A DNA stretch of 39,629 nt from Spirochaetaceae bacterium (lineage in GTDB: Bacteria; Spirochaetota; Spirochaetia; SZUA-6; Bin103). Shown piece by piece: positions 23,845-32,910 of the stretch (position 1 is its first letter; the number at the start of each line of letters is the position of its first letter). The notes under the pieces were generated by a model. The model was not told the origin of the DNA. It did not search any database and saw nothing but the letters and a program-made list of their open reading frames with translations. The stretch covers positions 3,977-43,605 of the forward strand of contig JAPPGB010000037.1 in assembly GCA_028821475.1 (NCBI GenBank), read 5' to 3'. The position numbers and the translations under genes were made by a program.

Positions 23845-25086
23845 TCAGGCCAGGCTGAGGTTGTTCAGACTGGCCAGGTCCAGTTTCAGGCGGTCGCGAA
23901 TCTCGGCGAACGCGGCCAGGGTGTCGGCCACGTCCTGGTCGGTGTGCAGCGCGGTCGGGATCATGCGGAACAGGTTGATGCCGCGCGGCACCACCGGGTA
24001 GGTGACGCCGGACAGGAACACGCCGTACTCCTCACGCAGCATCACCATGATGGCGCGCCCGGTTTCCGGGCCGGAGGGAATGTACACCGGCGTCACCGGC
24101 GACTGGGTGTCGCCGATGCTGTAGCCCAATTCGACCAGGCCGCGCTGCAGGGCGTGCGCGTTGTGCCACATCCGTGCGCGATACTCCGGATGCGCCAGGA
24201 TCTCGTCGAGCGTGGCGTCGAGCACGTCCACGTACACCATCGGCAACGCCTTGGCGAACACATTGGTGCGCGCGTTGAATCGAATGTACTCGATCACCTC
24301 CGGGTCGCCGGCGGTGACGCCACCGATCGCCGCGAACGCCTTGGCGAAGGTGCCGAAGTAGAGGTCGATCTCGTCCTGCACGCCGAAATGCTCGGCGGTG
24401 CCGCGTCCGCCCGCGCCCATCACCCCGAAGCCGTGCGCGTCGTCGATGAAGATGCGCGCCTCGTAGCGGCGCGCGAGGGCGGCGATGTCGGGCAGATTGG
24501 CCAGATCGCCGCGCATCCCGTACACGCCCTCGATCACAATGAGGATGCCGCCGGCGCCGCGCTCGCGCTCGGCGCGGAGTTGCTGCTCGAGACTGTCCAT
24601 GTCGTTGTGGCGGAACGGCCGGAAACGGCGCCCCGCCATCGCCAGGATGGTGCCGTCGATCATCGATGCGTGCGACAGCTTGTCGATAATCACCACGTCC
24701 TTGGGGCCGATCAGGGCGGAGATCGTCCCCATCACGCCGAGGTAGCCGTAGTTGAACAGCACGGAGGCCTGCTTGCCGCAGTATTCGGCCAGACGCTGCT
24801 CCAGCGCCTCGTGCCTGGTCGTGTTGCCGGTGAGCAGGCGCGACCCCATCGGGGTGCAGGTGGAGTAGCGCGCCACCGACGCTTCGGCGGCCGCCTTGAT
24901 GCGTTCGTTGCCGGTCAGGCCGAGGTAGCTGTTGATGCCCCACATGATCACCCGGCGCCCGCCCGATTCCATGTGCGGCCCGGGCAGGGAGTCCAGGATA
25001 GGCCGCACGACGTACTTGTCGCCGGCCGCCCGGTATACGCCGAAGTACCCGCCGTCGCCGCGGCACTTGGCAAACAAGTCGCTCAT
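23845..25086 (-). CDS. Alpha-oxoamine-synthase-family PLP enzyme, probable cysteate acyltransferase
   Basis: A 413-residue fold-type I PLP enzyme of the AOS/serine-palmitoyltransferase group. Visible: GINSYLGLTGNERIK, PMGSRLLTGNTTRHEALE, the stacking His in DKLSHASMIDG, IDDAHGFGVMG (PLP-pyridine Asp) and the Schiff-base Lys in YFGTFAKAFAAIGG. The N-terminal GYFGVYRAAGDKYVV segment and the NYGYLGVMG motif resemble, from memory, the enzymes that join cysteate to an acyl chain to give 3-ketocapnine in Bacteroidota, rather than KBL or BioF. The partner gene directly upstream (ATGA overlap) looks like cysteate synthase, which supports this. GGGAGGT precedes the ATG. Alternatives are serine palmitoyltransferase or another AOS. 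Fold is certain; substrate is inferred. Confidence 0.75.
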   Translation of the reverse strand: MSDLFAKCRGDGGYFGVYRAAGDKYVVRPILDSLPGPHMESGGRRVIMWGINSYLGLTGNERIKAAAEASVARYSTCTPMGSRLLTGNTTRHEALEQRLAEYCGKQASVLFNYGYLGVMGTISALIGPKDVVIIDKLSHASMIDGTILAMAGRRFRPFRHNDMDSLEQQLRAERERGAGGILIVIEGVYGMRGDLANLPDIAALARRYEARIFIDDAHGFGVMGAGGRGTAEHFGVQDEIDLYFGTFAKAFAAIGGVTAGDPEVIEYIRFNARTNVFAKALPMVYVDVLDATLDEILAHPEYRARMWHNAHALQRGLVELGYSIGDTQSPVTPVYIPSGPETGRAIMVMLREEYGVFLSGVTYPVVPRGINLFRMIPTALHTDQDVADTLAAFAEIRDRLKLDLASLNNLSLA

Positions 25087-26411
25087 GCTACCTCCCGGAT
25101 CGGGGCGCGCACCGCTTCGAGCACGCGCGCCAGGTCGGCGCCGGTGACGGTGCGGTGATCGACCACGAGGTCGGGTGCCAGCCGGCGCGTGCGCTGCTCG
25201 CCGTGCAGGCGCCGGAACCCGCCGCCGGTCACGTTCAGAAAGACCATCTCGTCGCGCCCCACCGCACCGCCGGCCACCGCCTGCTGCAGCGCCGCCACGG
25301 CCACCGCCGCCGCTGGATCGATGTCGCAGCCCTCCACGGCCGCGAACAGGGCACCGGCGTGCTCCGCCTGCCGGTTGCTGACGCGGTACATCGCCCCGTC
25401 GCTGGCGGACAGGGCGTCGTACACGCCGCCGGCGAGCGCGTACGGCGGCTGCCGGTTGCTCAGCACCGTGGCGCGCATGGCGGCGATGCGGCGCTTGGCC
25501 TGCGCCTCGTCGAGCGGCGGCAGTTGCCTGCTGCGCCGCTCCCAGGCGTCCGCCATGATGGTGAAGGGCCGATTCTGCGCCAGGTGCATGCGCGGTACCT
25601 CGCCGCCGAAGCGGCCGTCCCGCACCAGGCGCTGCGCCATCTCCCACGCCGCGATCGCGCCGGTGCCGCTGCCGACCGCCTGCACGTAGTGGCGCGGCAG
25701 GGCGCCGGCGCACTCGACGCCGGCGAGCAGCGCGGTTCCCATGCCGTCGCGCCGCGCCACGTTGTGTGCACCGCCCTCGGCCAGGAAGCCGGGCAACGCG
25801 GCGATCATGCCGGCGACCCGTATCGCATCGGCGTAGTCGGCGTCACCGGTAACCGCTACCAGCGTGGTCTCGGCAGCGGCCGGGGCGGTGGTCCACAGCG
25901 CCGGCAGGGCGGCCTCGGGCACCACGACCACTGCGGGTACGGCATGGCGCGAGCAGACGGTGTGGAATGCGCGGCCGGTATTGCCGGCGGAAGCAACCAC
26001 CAGTGGCCGCCGATCCGCATCGGACAACCGCGCGGTCACCGCCAGCGCCTCCAGCTCCTTGAAGCTGCATGTTTCGCAGCCGGCGCCGCGCTCCGGCCAG
26101 TAACCCGAGAACAGCACCACCAACCGGTCGAGGCCGAGGCGGCGCGCCAGCGCGCGACTGCGGTAGGCCACCGGGCCGGGCGCCGGCTGCCGGTGCACGG
26201 CGCGCCACGGCGCTCCGCGCCGGATCGGCAGCCAGTTGCGGTAGCGGAATACCCCATCTTCGCGGACCGGTGCGAACCGTTTACCGTACTCGGCACGCAG
26301 CAAGCCCCGCGGCGGCGCCGCGCAGTCGCACTGCAGACGGAAGCCGGCTCGCTGTTCGGGGCACGGTTCCCCGCACGCCAGGCAGCGCAGCCAATAGTGC
26401 ATGGACTCCAT
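25083..26411 (-). CDS. Probable cysteate synthase (threonine-synthase paralogue)
   Basis: A 442-residue fold-type II PLP enzyme. It has an N-terminal Cys-rich ribbon (CLACGEPC...CDC), then the segment LFSGYWPERGA, the PLP Lys in CETCSFKELEA and the phosphate-binding ASAGNTGRAF; AVGSGTGAIAAWE and LNVTGGGF lie in the C-terminal half. True threonine synthase has a GSFKDR-type Lys motif and SSGNT. The combination of SGYWPE, TCSFK and SAGNT is what I remember from cysteate synthase of Methanosarcina, which makes L-cysteate from phosphoserine and sulfite. ATG 26411 has GGGAGAG at good spacing. Its stop overlaps the start of the PLP acyltransferase, suggesting a two-step pathway. If wrong, it is a divergent threonine synthase. 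Confidence 0.75.
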   Translation of the reverse strand: MESMHYWLRCLACGEPCPEQRAGFRLQCDCAAPPRGLLRAEYGKRFAPVREDGVFRYRNWLPIRRGAPWRAVHRQPAPGPVAYRSRALARRLGLDRLVVLFSGYWPERGAGCETCSFKELEALAVTARLSDADRRPLVVASAGNTGRAFHTVCSRHAVPAVVVVPEAALPALWTTAPAAAETTLVAVTGDADYADAIRVAGMIAALPGFLAEGGAHNVARRDGMGTALLAGVECAGALPRHYVQAVGSGTGAIAAWEMAQRLVRDGRFGGEVPRMHLAQNRPFTIMADAWERRSRQLPPLDEAQAKRRIAAMRATVLSNRQPPYALAGGVYDALSASDGAMYRVSNRQAEHAGALFAAVEGCDIDPAAAVAVAALQQAVAGGAVGRDEMVFLNVTGGGFRRLHGEQRTRRLAPDLVVDHRTVTGADLARVLEAVRAPIREVA

Positions 26412-26641
26412 GGTTCTCTCCCACATGGTACTACCGGCGAATGCCTCTGCCCCGGGGCGACCGCCGGCACCGTTGCCGGCCACCCGTTCCCGGCACGCGC
26501 AGTGGACCGCGGGTAGGGCCATTGCCGTTAGTGTAAGGGGCCGCGCGCGAAGCGTGTTCCGCGCGTGCGCAAAGAGTGCTACGATGGCGGAATAATCGCC
26601 GCTGGTGGTACAGATTCCGGTTCTCGGGTAGACTGCGGCTC

Positions 26642-26664
26642 TGAATATCTGAATTCGATATTCA
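26642..26664. promoter_or_regulatory. Palindromic operator upstream of tetR
   Basis: A perfect inverted repeat with 8-bp arms (TGAATATC / GATATTCA) around a 7-nt spacer, ending 10 nt before the tetR ATG. It is a strongly AT-rich island between the divergent tetR and cysteate-synthase genes, the usual place for an autoregulated TetR operator. Confidence 0.7.
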
Positions 26665-26674
26665 CTTTTTCGCT

Positions 26675-27379
26675 ATGAGCGCCATCTCACAGCAATTGGA
26701 ACTCGAACGGCCGGCCCGCGCGCGGCGCCGGGCCGCGCTCCTGGAAATCGGCGAGCGTCTGTTCTCGGCGCACGGTTACCGGGAAGTCAGCGTCGAGCAG
26801 ATTACCCGCGACGCCGGTCTGGCGACCGGCAGCTTCTACCGCTACTTTCCCAGCAAGGAGGCCTTCTACGCGCACATCGTGGAGGTGATTGAGCGGCGCG
26901 CCATCAGCGAGGCAAGACGTGTGGTGGATCGCTTCGAGTCGCCCATGAATCAACTCAAGGCGCTGTACCGCTTCATCACGCTCGGACTGCGGCGCAGCCC
27001 GATCCTGCTCGGCGTCCTCACCGGAGACCGTCGCTACGTGTGCCCCGGCGCGAGCCCGGCGCAGCGTTCCGAGTGGGTGCTTGAGCGCATCGGCGAGATG
27101 ATCGACGAGATTCTCCTCGCCGGCAACCGCCTGCGCACCTTCCGCACGGCGCGGTTTCACAACGTGCGCTCGATGCTGATCGCTCTCTACACCGCCCTGC
27201 TGGCCAACTTCGGCAGCCCCGGCAACGATGCCCTGATCGAAGACACCCTCACGCTGGTGGAACGCGGCCTGCGGCGCCGGCTGACGCTGCGCAAGCGCGC
27301 CGAGCGGGTGGACCGGCGCCGCGCCCGCGCCCGCGGGCGTTCGCCGGCGCCGTCCGCCTTCGGGAACGAACCGCAATGA
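26675..27379 (+). CDS. TetR/AcrR-family transcriptional regulator
   Basis: A 234-residue regulator. The N-terminal helix-turn-helix is typical (LLEIGERLFSAHGYREVSVE, then ITRDAGLATGSFYRYFPSKE), followed by a helical ligand domain with RFITLGLRRSPILLGVL and a basic C-terminal tail. The ligand is unknown. It is divergent from the cysteate-synthase operon and has a palindrome directly in front of its ATG, so it may repress both itself and that operon. Its stop overlaps the era start by 4 nt (ATGA), coupling it to a housekeeping gene. Confidence 0.92.
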   Translation: MSAISQQLELERPARARRRAALLEIGERLFSAHGYREVSVEQITRDAGLATGSFYRYFPSKEAFYAHIVEVIERRAISEARRVVDRFESPMNQLKALYRFITLGLRRSPILLGVLTGDRRYVCPGASPAQRSEWVLERIGEMIDEILLAGNRLRTFRTARFHNVRSMLIALYTALLANFGSPGNDALIEDTLTLVERGLRRRLTLRKRAERVDRRRARARGRSPAPSAFGNEPQ

Positions 27380-28284
27380 ACGGCGCCGAACCGGCCCGCG
27401 CGGACCTGATGCGCGTCAGCACGATCGGCGTTGTCGGTCGCCCGTCGACCGGCAAGTCGTCGCTCATCAACCGCATCTGCGGGCACAAGGTGTCTATCGT
27501 GTCGCCGGTGCCGCAGACCACCCGCAGCCGCGTGCGCGGCATCGCTACCCTGCCGGCCGGGCAGCTCATCTTCCTCGACACGCCCGGCCTGCACGTCAGC
27601 GACCGCAAGCTGAACCTGGTGCTGAAGACCGTGGCGCTGTCGGTCGCCGACGAAGTCGACCTGCTGTTGCTCCTGTTCGACTCCACCCGGCCGTTCGGCC
27701 CCGAAGATGACGCGGTGCTCGCCTCCACCCGCCGCTTCGCCGGCACCCGGGTGGCGGCGTGCAACAAGGTGGACCTTGCGGGCCCGCGCGGCGCCCAGGA
27801 GCGGGAAGCGCGCCTGCGCCGCGCCGGCATCGACGACATCCGCTCCGTGTCGGCACGCACCGGCGCCGGCGTGCCCGCCCTGGTGGAGCGCCTGCTGGAA
27901 TTGAGCCCGGTCGGCGACCTGCTCTACCCGGACGACATGTACACCGACCAGTCGCCCGACTTCCGCGTTGCCGAGATCGTGCGCGAGCACGCCTTCGCCC
28001 GGGTGACGGCGGAGGTGCCGCACGCCCTGTACGTCGACGTGATCGACCTGGAACAGCGCACCGGCGCGCTGTGGATTCGCGCCACCATCTGGGTGGAACG
28101 GCCGAGCCAGGTGGGCATCGTCGTGGGCCGCGGCGGCGCCGGTATCGCTGCCATCCGCCGCGACGCCACGGCCGAACTCGCGCGCATCTTCGGGCGCCGC
28201 ATCCACCTCGACCTGCGCGTCAAGGTGCGCAAGAAGTGGCGCCGCAACGACGCCCTCCTGCAACAGCTCCGCTTGCGCGGATAG
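27376..28284 (+). CDS. era: GTPase Era
   Basis: A 302-residue Era GTPase, which checks 16S rRNA 3'-end maturation and 30S assembly. G1 is GVVGRPSTGKSSLIN, the G2 region is PQTTRSRVRGI, G3 is FLDTPGLH, G4 is CNKVD, and a G5-like SARTGAGV follows. The C-terminal KH domain has IVVGRGGAGIAAIRRDA (GxxG) and HLDLRVKVRKKWRRN. The start at ATG 27376 overlaps tetR. Confidence 0.95.
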   Translation: MNGAEPARADLMRVSTIGVVGRPSTGKSSLINRICGHKVSIVSPVPQTTRSRVRGIATLPAGQLIFLDTPGLHVSDRKLNLVLKTVALSVADEVDLLLLLFDSTRPFGPEDDAVLASTRRFAGTRVAACNKVDLAGPRGAQEREARLRRAGIDDIRSVSARTGAGVPALVERLLELSPVGDLLYPDDMYTDQSPDFRVAEIVREHAFARVTAEVPHALYVDVIDLEQRTGALWIRATIWVERPSQVGIVVGRGGAGIAAIRRDATAELARIFGRRIHLDLRVKVRKKWRRNDALLQQLRLRG

Positions 28285-28360
28285 CCGCCCGGCAGCTCAT
28301 GCTCCGGCGTCTCGGATGGCGGCCGGGCGGCCATGCCTGCGCGGGCGCGGGCGCGGGCGG

Positions 28361-29908
28361 TCAAGACGGGAGCGGGACGGGGGCGCCGCGGGCGAACGCT
28401 GCTTGGGCGGCGGCACGGGTGCGAGGGCCGCGGCACCAGAGCGCGAGCGACGCCGGCACTTCCGTGCCGTACAGGTTGCGGAATGCCGCAACCGTGGAGG
28501 GCGAGGTGAACAGCGCCGCGTCGATGGCGGCCAGGTCGACCCGAACCGGTTCCGGTACCGGCAGATTGCGGTAGGCGGTCACCGCCGTAACCTGCGCTCC
28601 GGCGGCCTGCAGCGCATCCGGCAGCGCGTCGCCGGCCAGCGCCGAGCGCGGCAGCAGCACGCGTTCGCCGGCGATTGGACCGGCACTGCGCAGCGCGTCC
28701 AGCAGGCCCCCGGTGTGCTCCGATGCGGCGACCAGGTCGGCCGCCAGGCCGCGGCTGCGGAGTGCCGCGGCCGTGGCGCGGCCGATCGCGGCCAGCCGGG
28801 CGCCCGCCAGGCGCCGCGCATCGCCGCCACGGGCGAGCAGCCGACCCAACAGCGCCGCGACCGCGAAGCGGCTGGTAAACACGACCAGCGAACAGGACGC
28901 GAGCGTGTCCACCGCGGCGTCGAGCGGTCGCCAGTCTTCGGGCTCCGCGATCTCGATGAGCGGCGTATGCACCAGCTCGCCCAGGTGGCGGTACGGCTCC
29001 GCGCTGGTTCCGGTCACCAGCACCTTGCGCTCCGCCTCGAACCAGCTCGACGAAGCAGGCGCCGGGGCGGGGCGGCGGGGCGCGCCGGGAGCGGGCGGAC
29101 GCTCGGCACGGAACACCGGATCCCCTGCCGATCCGGAGACGGGCGCAGCCCGCCGCCGGCGTGCGGGCGCCACGGCCGGCAACCCGTGCGCGGCGATCAC
29201 CTCCGCGGCGGCGGCATCCATCGCGCCAGCCAGCGGGGCGCCGCCGGGACCGATCACCGCCACCAGCGGCGGATCGGGTGGCGGCAGCCGGGCGGCCTCG
29301 GCCAGGGTCAGGGTGGTTACCGACTGCTCGGGGCGGCTGGCGTTGCGCACCAGGGCCACCGGCGTACCGGGTAAACGACCGTGCTCCAGAACGCGCCGCG
29401 CCACTTCGGCCAGCCGCGCGGCGGCCATGTAGTACACCAGGGTATCCGCTTCCGGCACCGCGACCTGCCCGGTATGGCCGGTGCACAGGGCCACCGAGGA
29501 TGCGCGCCGCCGCCGCGTCAGCGGCAGCTCCGCGTAGGCCGCGGCGCCGGCGGCCGCGGTGATTCCCGGCACGATCTCGTACGGGATGCCGGCCGCGCGC
29601 AGGAACTGGATCTCCTCGGCGCCGCGGCCGTACAGCAGCGGGTCGCCGCCCTTCAGGTGCGCTACCCGCCGCCCGGCGAGCGCGTGTTCGGCCAGCACGC
29701 TGTACAGGCGGCGCTGCCGTTCCGCGGCCGGGGCGCGGCGGTCGCCGAGTGCATGCACCGGGCGCCCGGCGCAGGAAATCAGCAGGCGCCGGTCCACCAG
29801 GTCGTCGTGGATGATCACGTCGGCGGCGGCCAGCGCGCGCTGCCCGCGCAAGGTGATCAGTTCCGGGTCGCCCGGCCCGGCGCCGATCAGGCTCACGAAT
29901 GCCGCCAT
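28361..29908 (-). CDS. cobA-hemD: Uroporphyrinogen-III C-methyltransferase / synthase fusion
   Basis: A 515-residue bifunctional protein. Residues 1 to about 245 are SUMT (CobA), which methylates uroporphyrinogen III to precorrin-2 with SAM: VSLIGAGPGDPELITLRG, VAHLKGGDPLLYGRGAEE, YEIVPGITAAAGAAAYAELP. A Pro/Ala/Arg-rich linker follows, then HemD (about 290-515), which makes uroporphyrinogen III: VVFTSRFAVAALLGRL, AAIGRATAAALRSRG and LFTSPSTVAAFRNL. The fusion feeds siroheme and cobalamin synthesis; siroheme serves sulfite reductase, fitting the adjacent cysHDN genes. GGGAG precedes the ATG. The start region is present in three tandem copies. cysN ends upstream, so this gene is probably the last of the sulfate-assimilation run. 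Confidence 0.92.
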   Translation of the reverse strand: MAAFVSLIGAGPGDPELITLRGQRALAAADVIIHDDLVDRRLLISCAGRPVHALGDRRAPAAERQRRLYSVLAEHALAGRRVAHLKGGDPLLYGRGAEEIQFLRAAGIPYEIVPGITAAAGAAAYAELPLTRRRRASSVALCTGHTGQVAVPEADTLVYYMAAARLAEVARRVLEHGRLPGTPVALVRNASRPEQSVTTLTLAEAARLPPPDPPLVAVIGPGGAPLAGAMDAAAAEVIAAHGLPAVAPARRRRAAPVSGSAGDPVFRAERPPAPGAPRRPAPAPASSSWFEAERKVLVTGTSAEPYRHLGELVHTPLIEIAEPEDWRPLDAAVDTLASCSLVVFTSRFAVAALLGRLLARGGDARRLAGARLAAIGRATAAALRSRGLAADLVAASEHTGGLLDALRSAGPIAGERVLLPRSALAGDALPDALQAAGAQVTAVTAYRNLPVPEPVRVDLAAIDAALFTSPSTVAAFRNLYGTEVPASLALWCRGPRTRAAAQAAFARGAPVPLPS

Positions 29909-30068
29909 CAGCCGCTCCCGGCCATCATGGCGCTCATTAGCTCCGAATCCTCCAACCCGGCGCCGACCAGGCTCACGAATGCCGCCATCAGCCGCTCCGG
30001 GCCATCATGGCGCTCATTGGCCCCGGGTCCCCCAACCCGGCGCCGGTCGCGCTGACGAACGCCGCCAT
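29855..30068 (-). repeat. 80-bp tandem triplication of the cobA-hemD start region
   Basis: Start codons at 30068, 29988 and 29908 (minus strand) are spaced exactly 80 bp apart and each is followed by near-identical sequence encoding MAAFVS--GAG--D. The two upstream copies carry on through MSAMMA-SG to a TGA that shares a base with the next ATG (TGATG). Only the third copy continues into the enzyme; similarity in it fades near 29855. Confidence 0.92.
29908..30068 (-). other. Two chained 26-codon micro-ORFs ahead of cobA-hemD
   Basis: ATG 30068 and ATG 29988 each open a 26-residue peptide (MAAFVSATGAGLGD-type start, MSAMMARSG-type end) that terminates in TGATG, reusing the last base as the start of the next frame. 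The second and third ATGs are each preceded by a copy of (C)GGGAG-like purines. They are most simply by-products of tandem duplication, but as arranged they would chain ribosomes from cysN to the real gene or act as decoy starts. Confidence 0.55.
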
Positions 30069-30109
30069 CGATCGCGGCGGCCCCGGCGCCCCGGCGGCCG
30101 GCCGGACGC

Positions 30110-32028
30110 TCACAGGTAGTACTCGAGCACCACCTCGCGCTCGCGCAGCAGGCGGTGCGCCTCGGCAACCGCCTGCTCCGGCGGCGTACCGGGGGCGAGC
30201 ACCAGGTCGGCATTGACCGCGTGCTGGTCGGCGCCCACGCGAATCACCAGCATGTCGTTGGGCTCGTTGAGAATGCGCAGAATCTCCGCCTCCGCGGCGT
30301 CGAGATCGGTGACCGTGGTGATCACGATCTGCCCGGCGTCGCCGAGAATGTGCGCCACTTCGCCGAGCCGGCGCAGGTGTTCGCCGCGGTCCTCGTCGGA
30401 GTGGGCCGCCCGCGCGGCCGCCTCGTCCATGGTCGCATCGAGCCCGCGCGCCAGGTTGGTCAGGCCCAGGTAGTAGGCGCTGCCGCCGGCGCCAAACAGC
30501 CGGTCCTCCAGGTCGCGCGCCAACTCGTGCAGCACGTCGCCGTCCTCTCCGGTGAGCACCACCAGCCGCGGCCGCTGCCGGTAGCGCTCGATGCGCTGCT
30601 CCGCGGTGATGGCGCCGCGCACCCAGGCGTAGTCGCGCTGCTTGACGTGTTCGCGCAGGGAGGCCTTCAGCCCCGACACGTACGCGGTGACGATGCCGCC
30701 GCCGGCGATCTCGTACTCGTCTACCAGCACGAAGCGCCCGGTGGCGGCGAACTCGGCGCCCAGGCCGAGGTCGAAGGCGATCGGGTTCTGCGTCTCCAGC
30801 ACGCACTCGGCCACCTCGTGGCGGCCGACGTGGCCCTTGTGGGCGTCCGATTCGCTGTGCGCCAGGGTGGCGGCATCGAGCACCTGGACGATCTCCTTCA
30901 CGTGCACCCCGGCCCTGGTGGTCGCCAGCTTGAGGCGGTACCGCTTGCCCGGCACCAGCGGGTTGCGGCCGAGCCAGAACAGGTTGCAGCGGAACGTGGT
31001 GCCGACCTGCGGCGCGCGTTCGCCGACCCGGTACATCAGCTCCCCGGGGCGCACGTACAGCTCCTCGGTGAGGGTGACGCCGGTGGCCATGCCGGCGGCG
31101 GCCTGCTCGTGCGACGCCAACTGGAAGCCCTCGATGCTGCGCACCCGCGCCCGCTTGCGCGACGGCAGGAACTCGACCGCGTCGCCCACCCGCACGCTGC
31201 CGGTGGCCACGGTGCCGGCGATGATGCGGGCATCGTCACCGCGCACCGGAAACTTGTACACGTCCTGCACCGGCAGCCGCAGCGCCTGCGCCGACTCCGC
31301 TCCGGCGCTCGCGAACGCGTCGATCTGCTCCAGCAGCGGGGCGCCTTCGTACCACGGCGTGCGCTCCGAGCCGGCCACCAGGTTGTCGCCGTGGCGCCCG
31401 CTCACCGGCACGAATCCGCGCGGCTCTACCTGGATTTCGCCCAGGAACGCCTCGTACTCCTCGCGGATGGCGGTGAACACGGCCTCGTCGTAGCCCACCA
31501 GGTCCATCTTGTTGACCACCACCAGGAGCTGGCGGATGCCGAGCATGGCGGCCATGAACCCGTGCCGGCGCGAGTTCTCCCGCACCCCTTCGCCGGCGTC
31601 GATCACCAGAATCGCCGCCTCGGCCCGCGCCGCACCGGAGATCATGTTCTTCAGGAACTCGATATGGCCCGGGGCGTCGATGATGATGTAGCGCCGCTTG
31701 TCGGACCGGAAGAACACGCGCGCGGCGTCGATGGTGATGCCCTGCGCCTGCTCGTCCTGCAGCGCGTCGATCAGGAACGCGTACTCGAACGGCTTGCCGC
31801 TGCGTTCGCAGTTGCTGCGCACCTGTTCGATCTTGCCGTGCGGCAGCACGCCGGTGTCGTGCAGCAGGCGGCCCACCACCGTGCTCTTGCCGTGGTCGAC
31901 GTGGCCTATCACCACCACGTTCATGGTCGGCAGATCGGGCGGCGGCGCGGCGGCGGCGCTCGCGGATGCCTCCGCGATGTCGGCGGCGTTCGCGGTGTCC
32001 ACGGTGTTCGCGGCGTGCGGGGCCGCCA

Positions 32029-32029
<1 letters not shown>
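30110..32029 (-). CDS. cysN: Sulfate adenylyltransferase large subunit with degenerate APS-kinase domain
   Basis: A 639-residue protein. After an Ala-rich leader of 35 residues comes the GTPase domain (VVIGHVDHGKST, IIIDAPGHIEFLKNM, VVVNKMDLVGYD) and two beta-barrel domains; with CysD it adenylates sulfate to APS, driven by GTP. The final 154 residues align by eye with APS kinase (DEDRGEHLRRLGEVA, DAGQIVITTVTD), but the P-loop position reads LTGEDGDVLHE instead of a G-S-G-K-S/T loop, and the DGDN substrate motif is lost, so kinase activity is not expected. GTG 32029 overlaps the cysD stop (TAGTG); an internal ATG at 31924 would remove the leader. Confidence 0.92.

Positions 32030-32906
<877 letters not shown>

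Positions 32907-32910
<4 letters not shown>

Noticed and set aside
25083..26411. Annotation as ordinary threonine synthase (thrC)
   Set aside because: The Lys motif (TCSFKELEA), the SGYWPE segment and SAGNT differ from threonine synthase and fit cysteate synthase better, and the AOS neighbour supports this; kept as the alternative.
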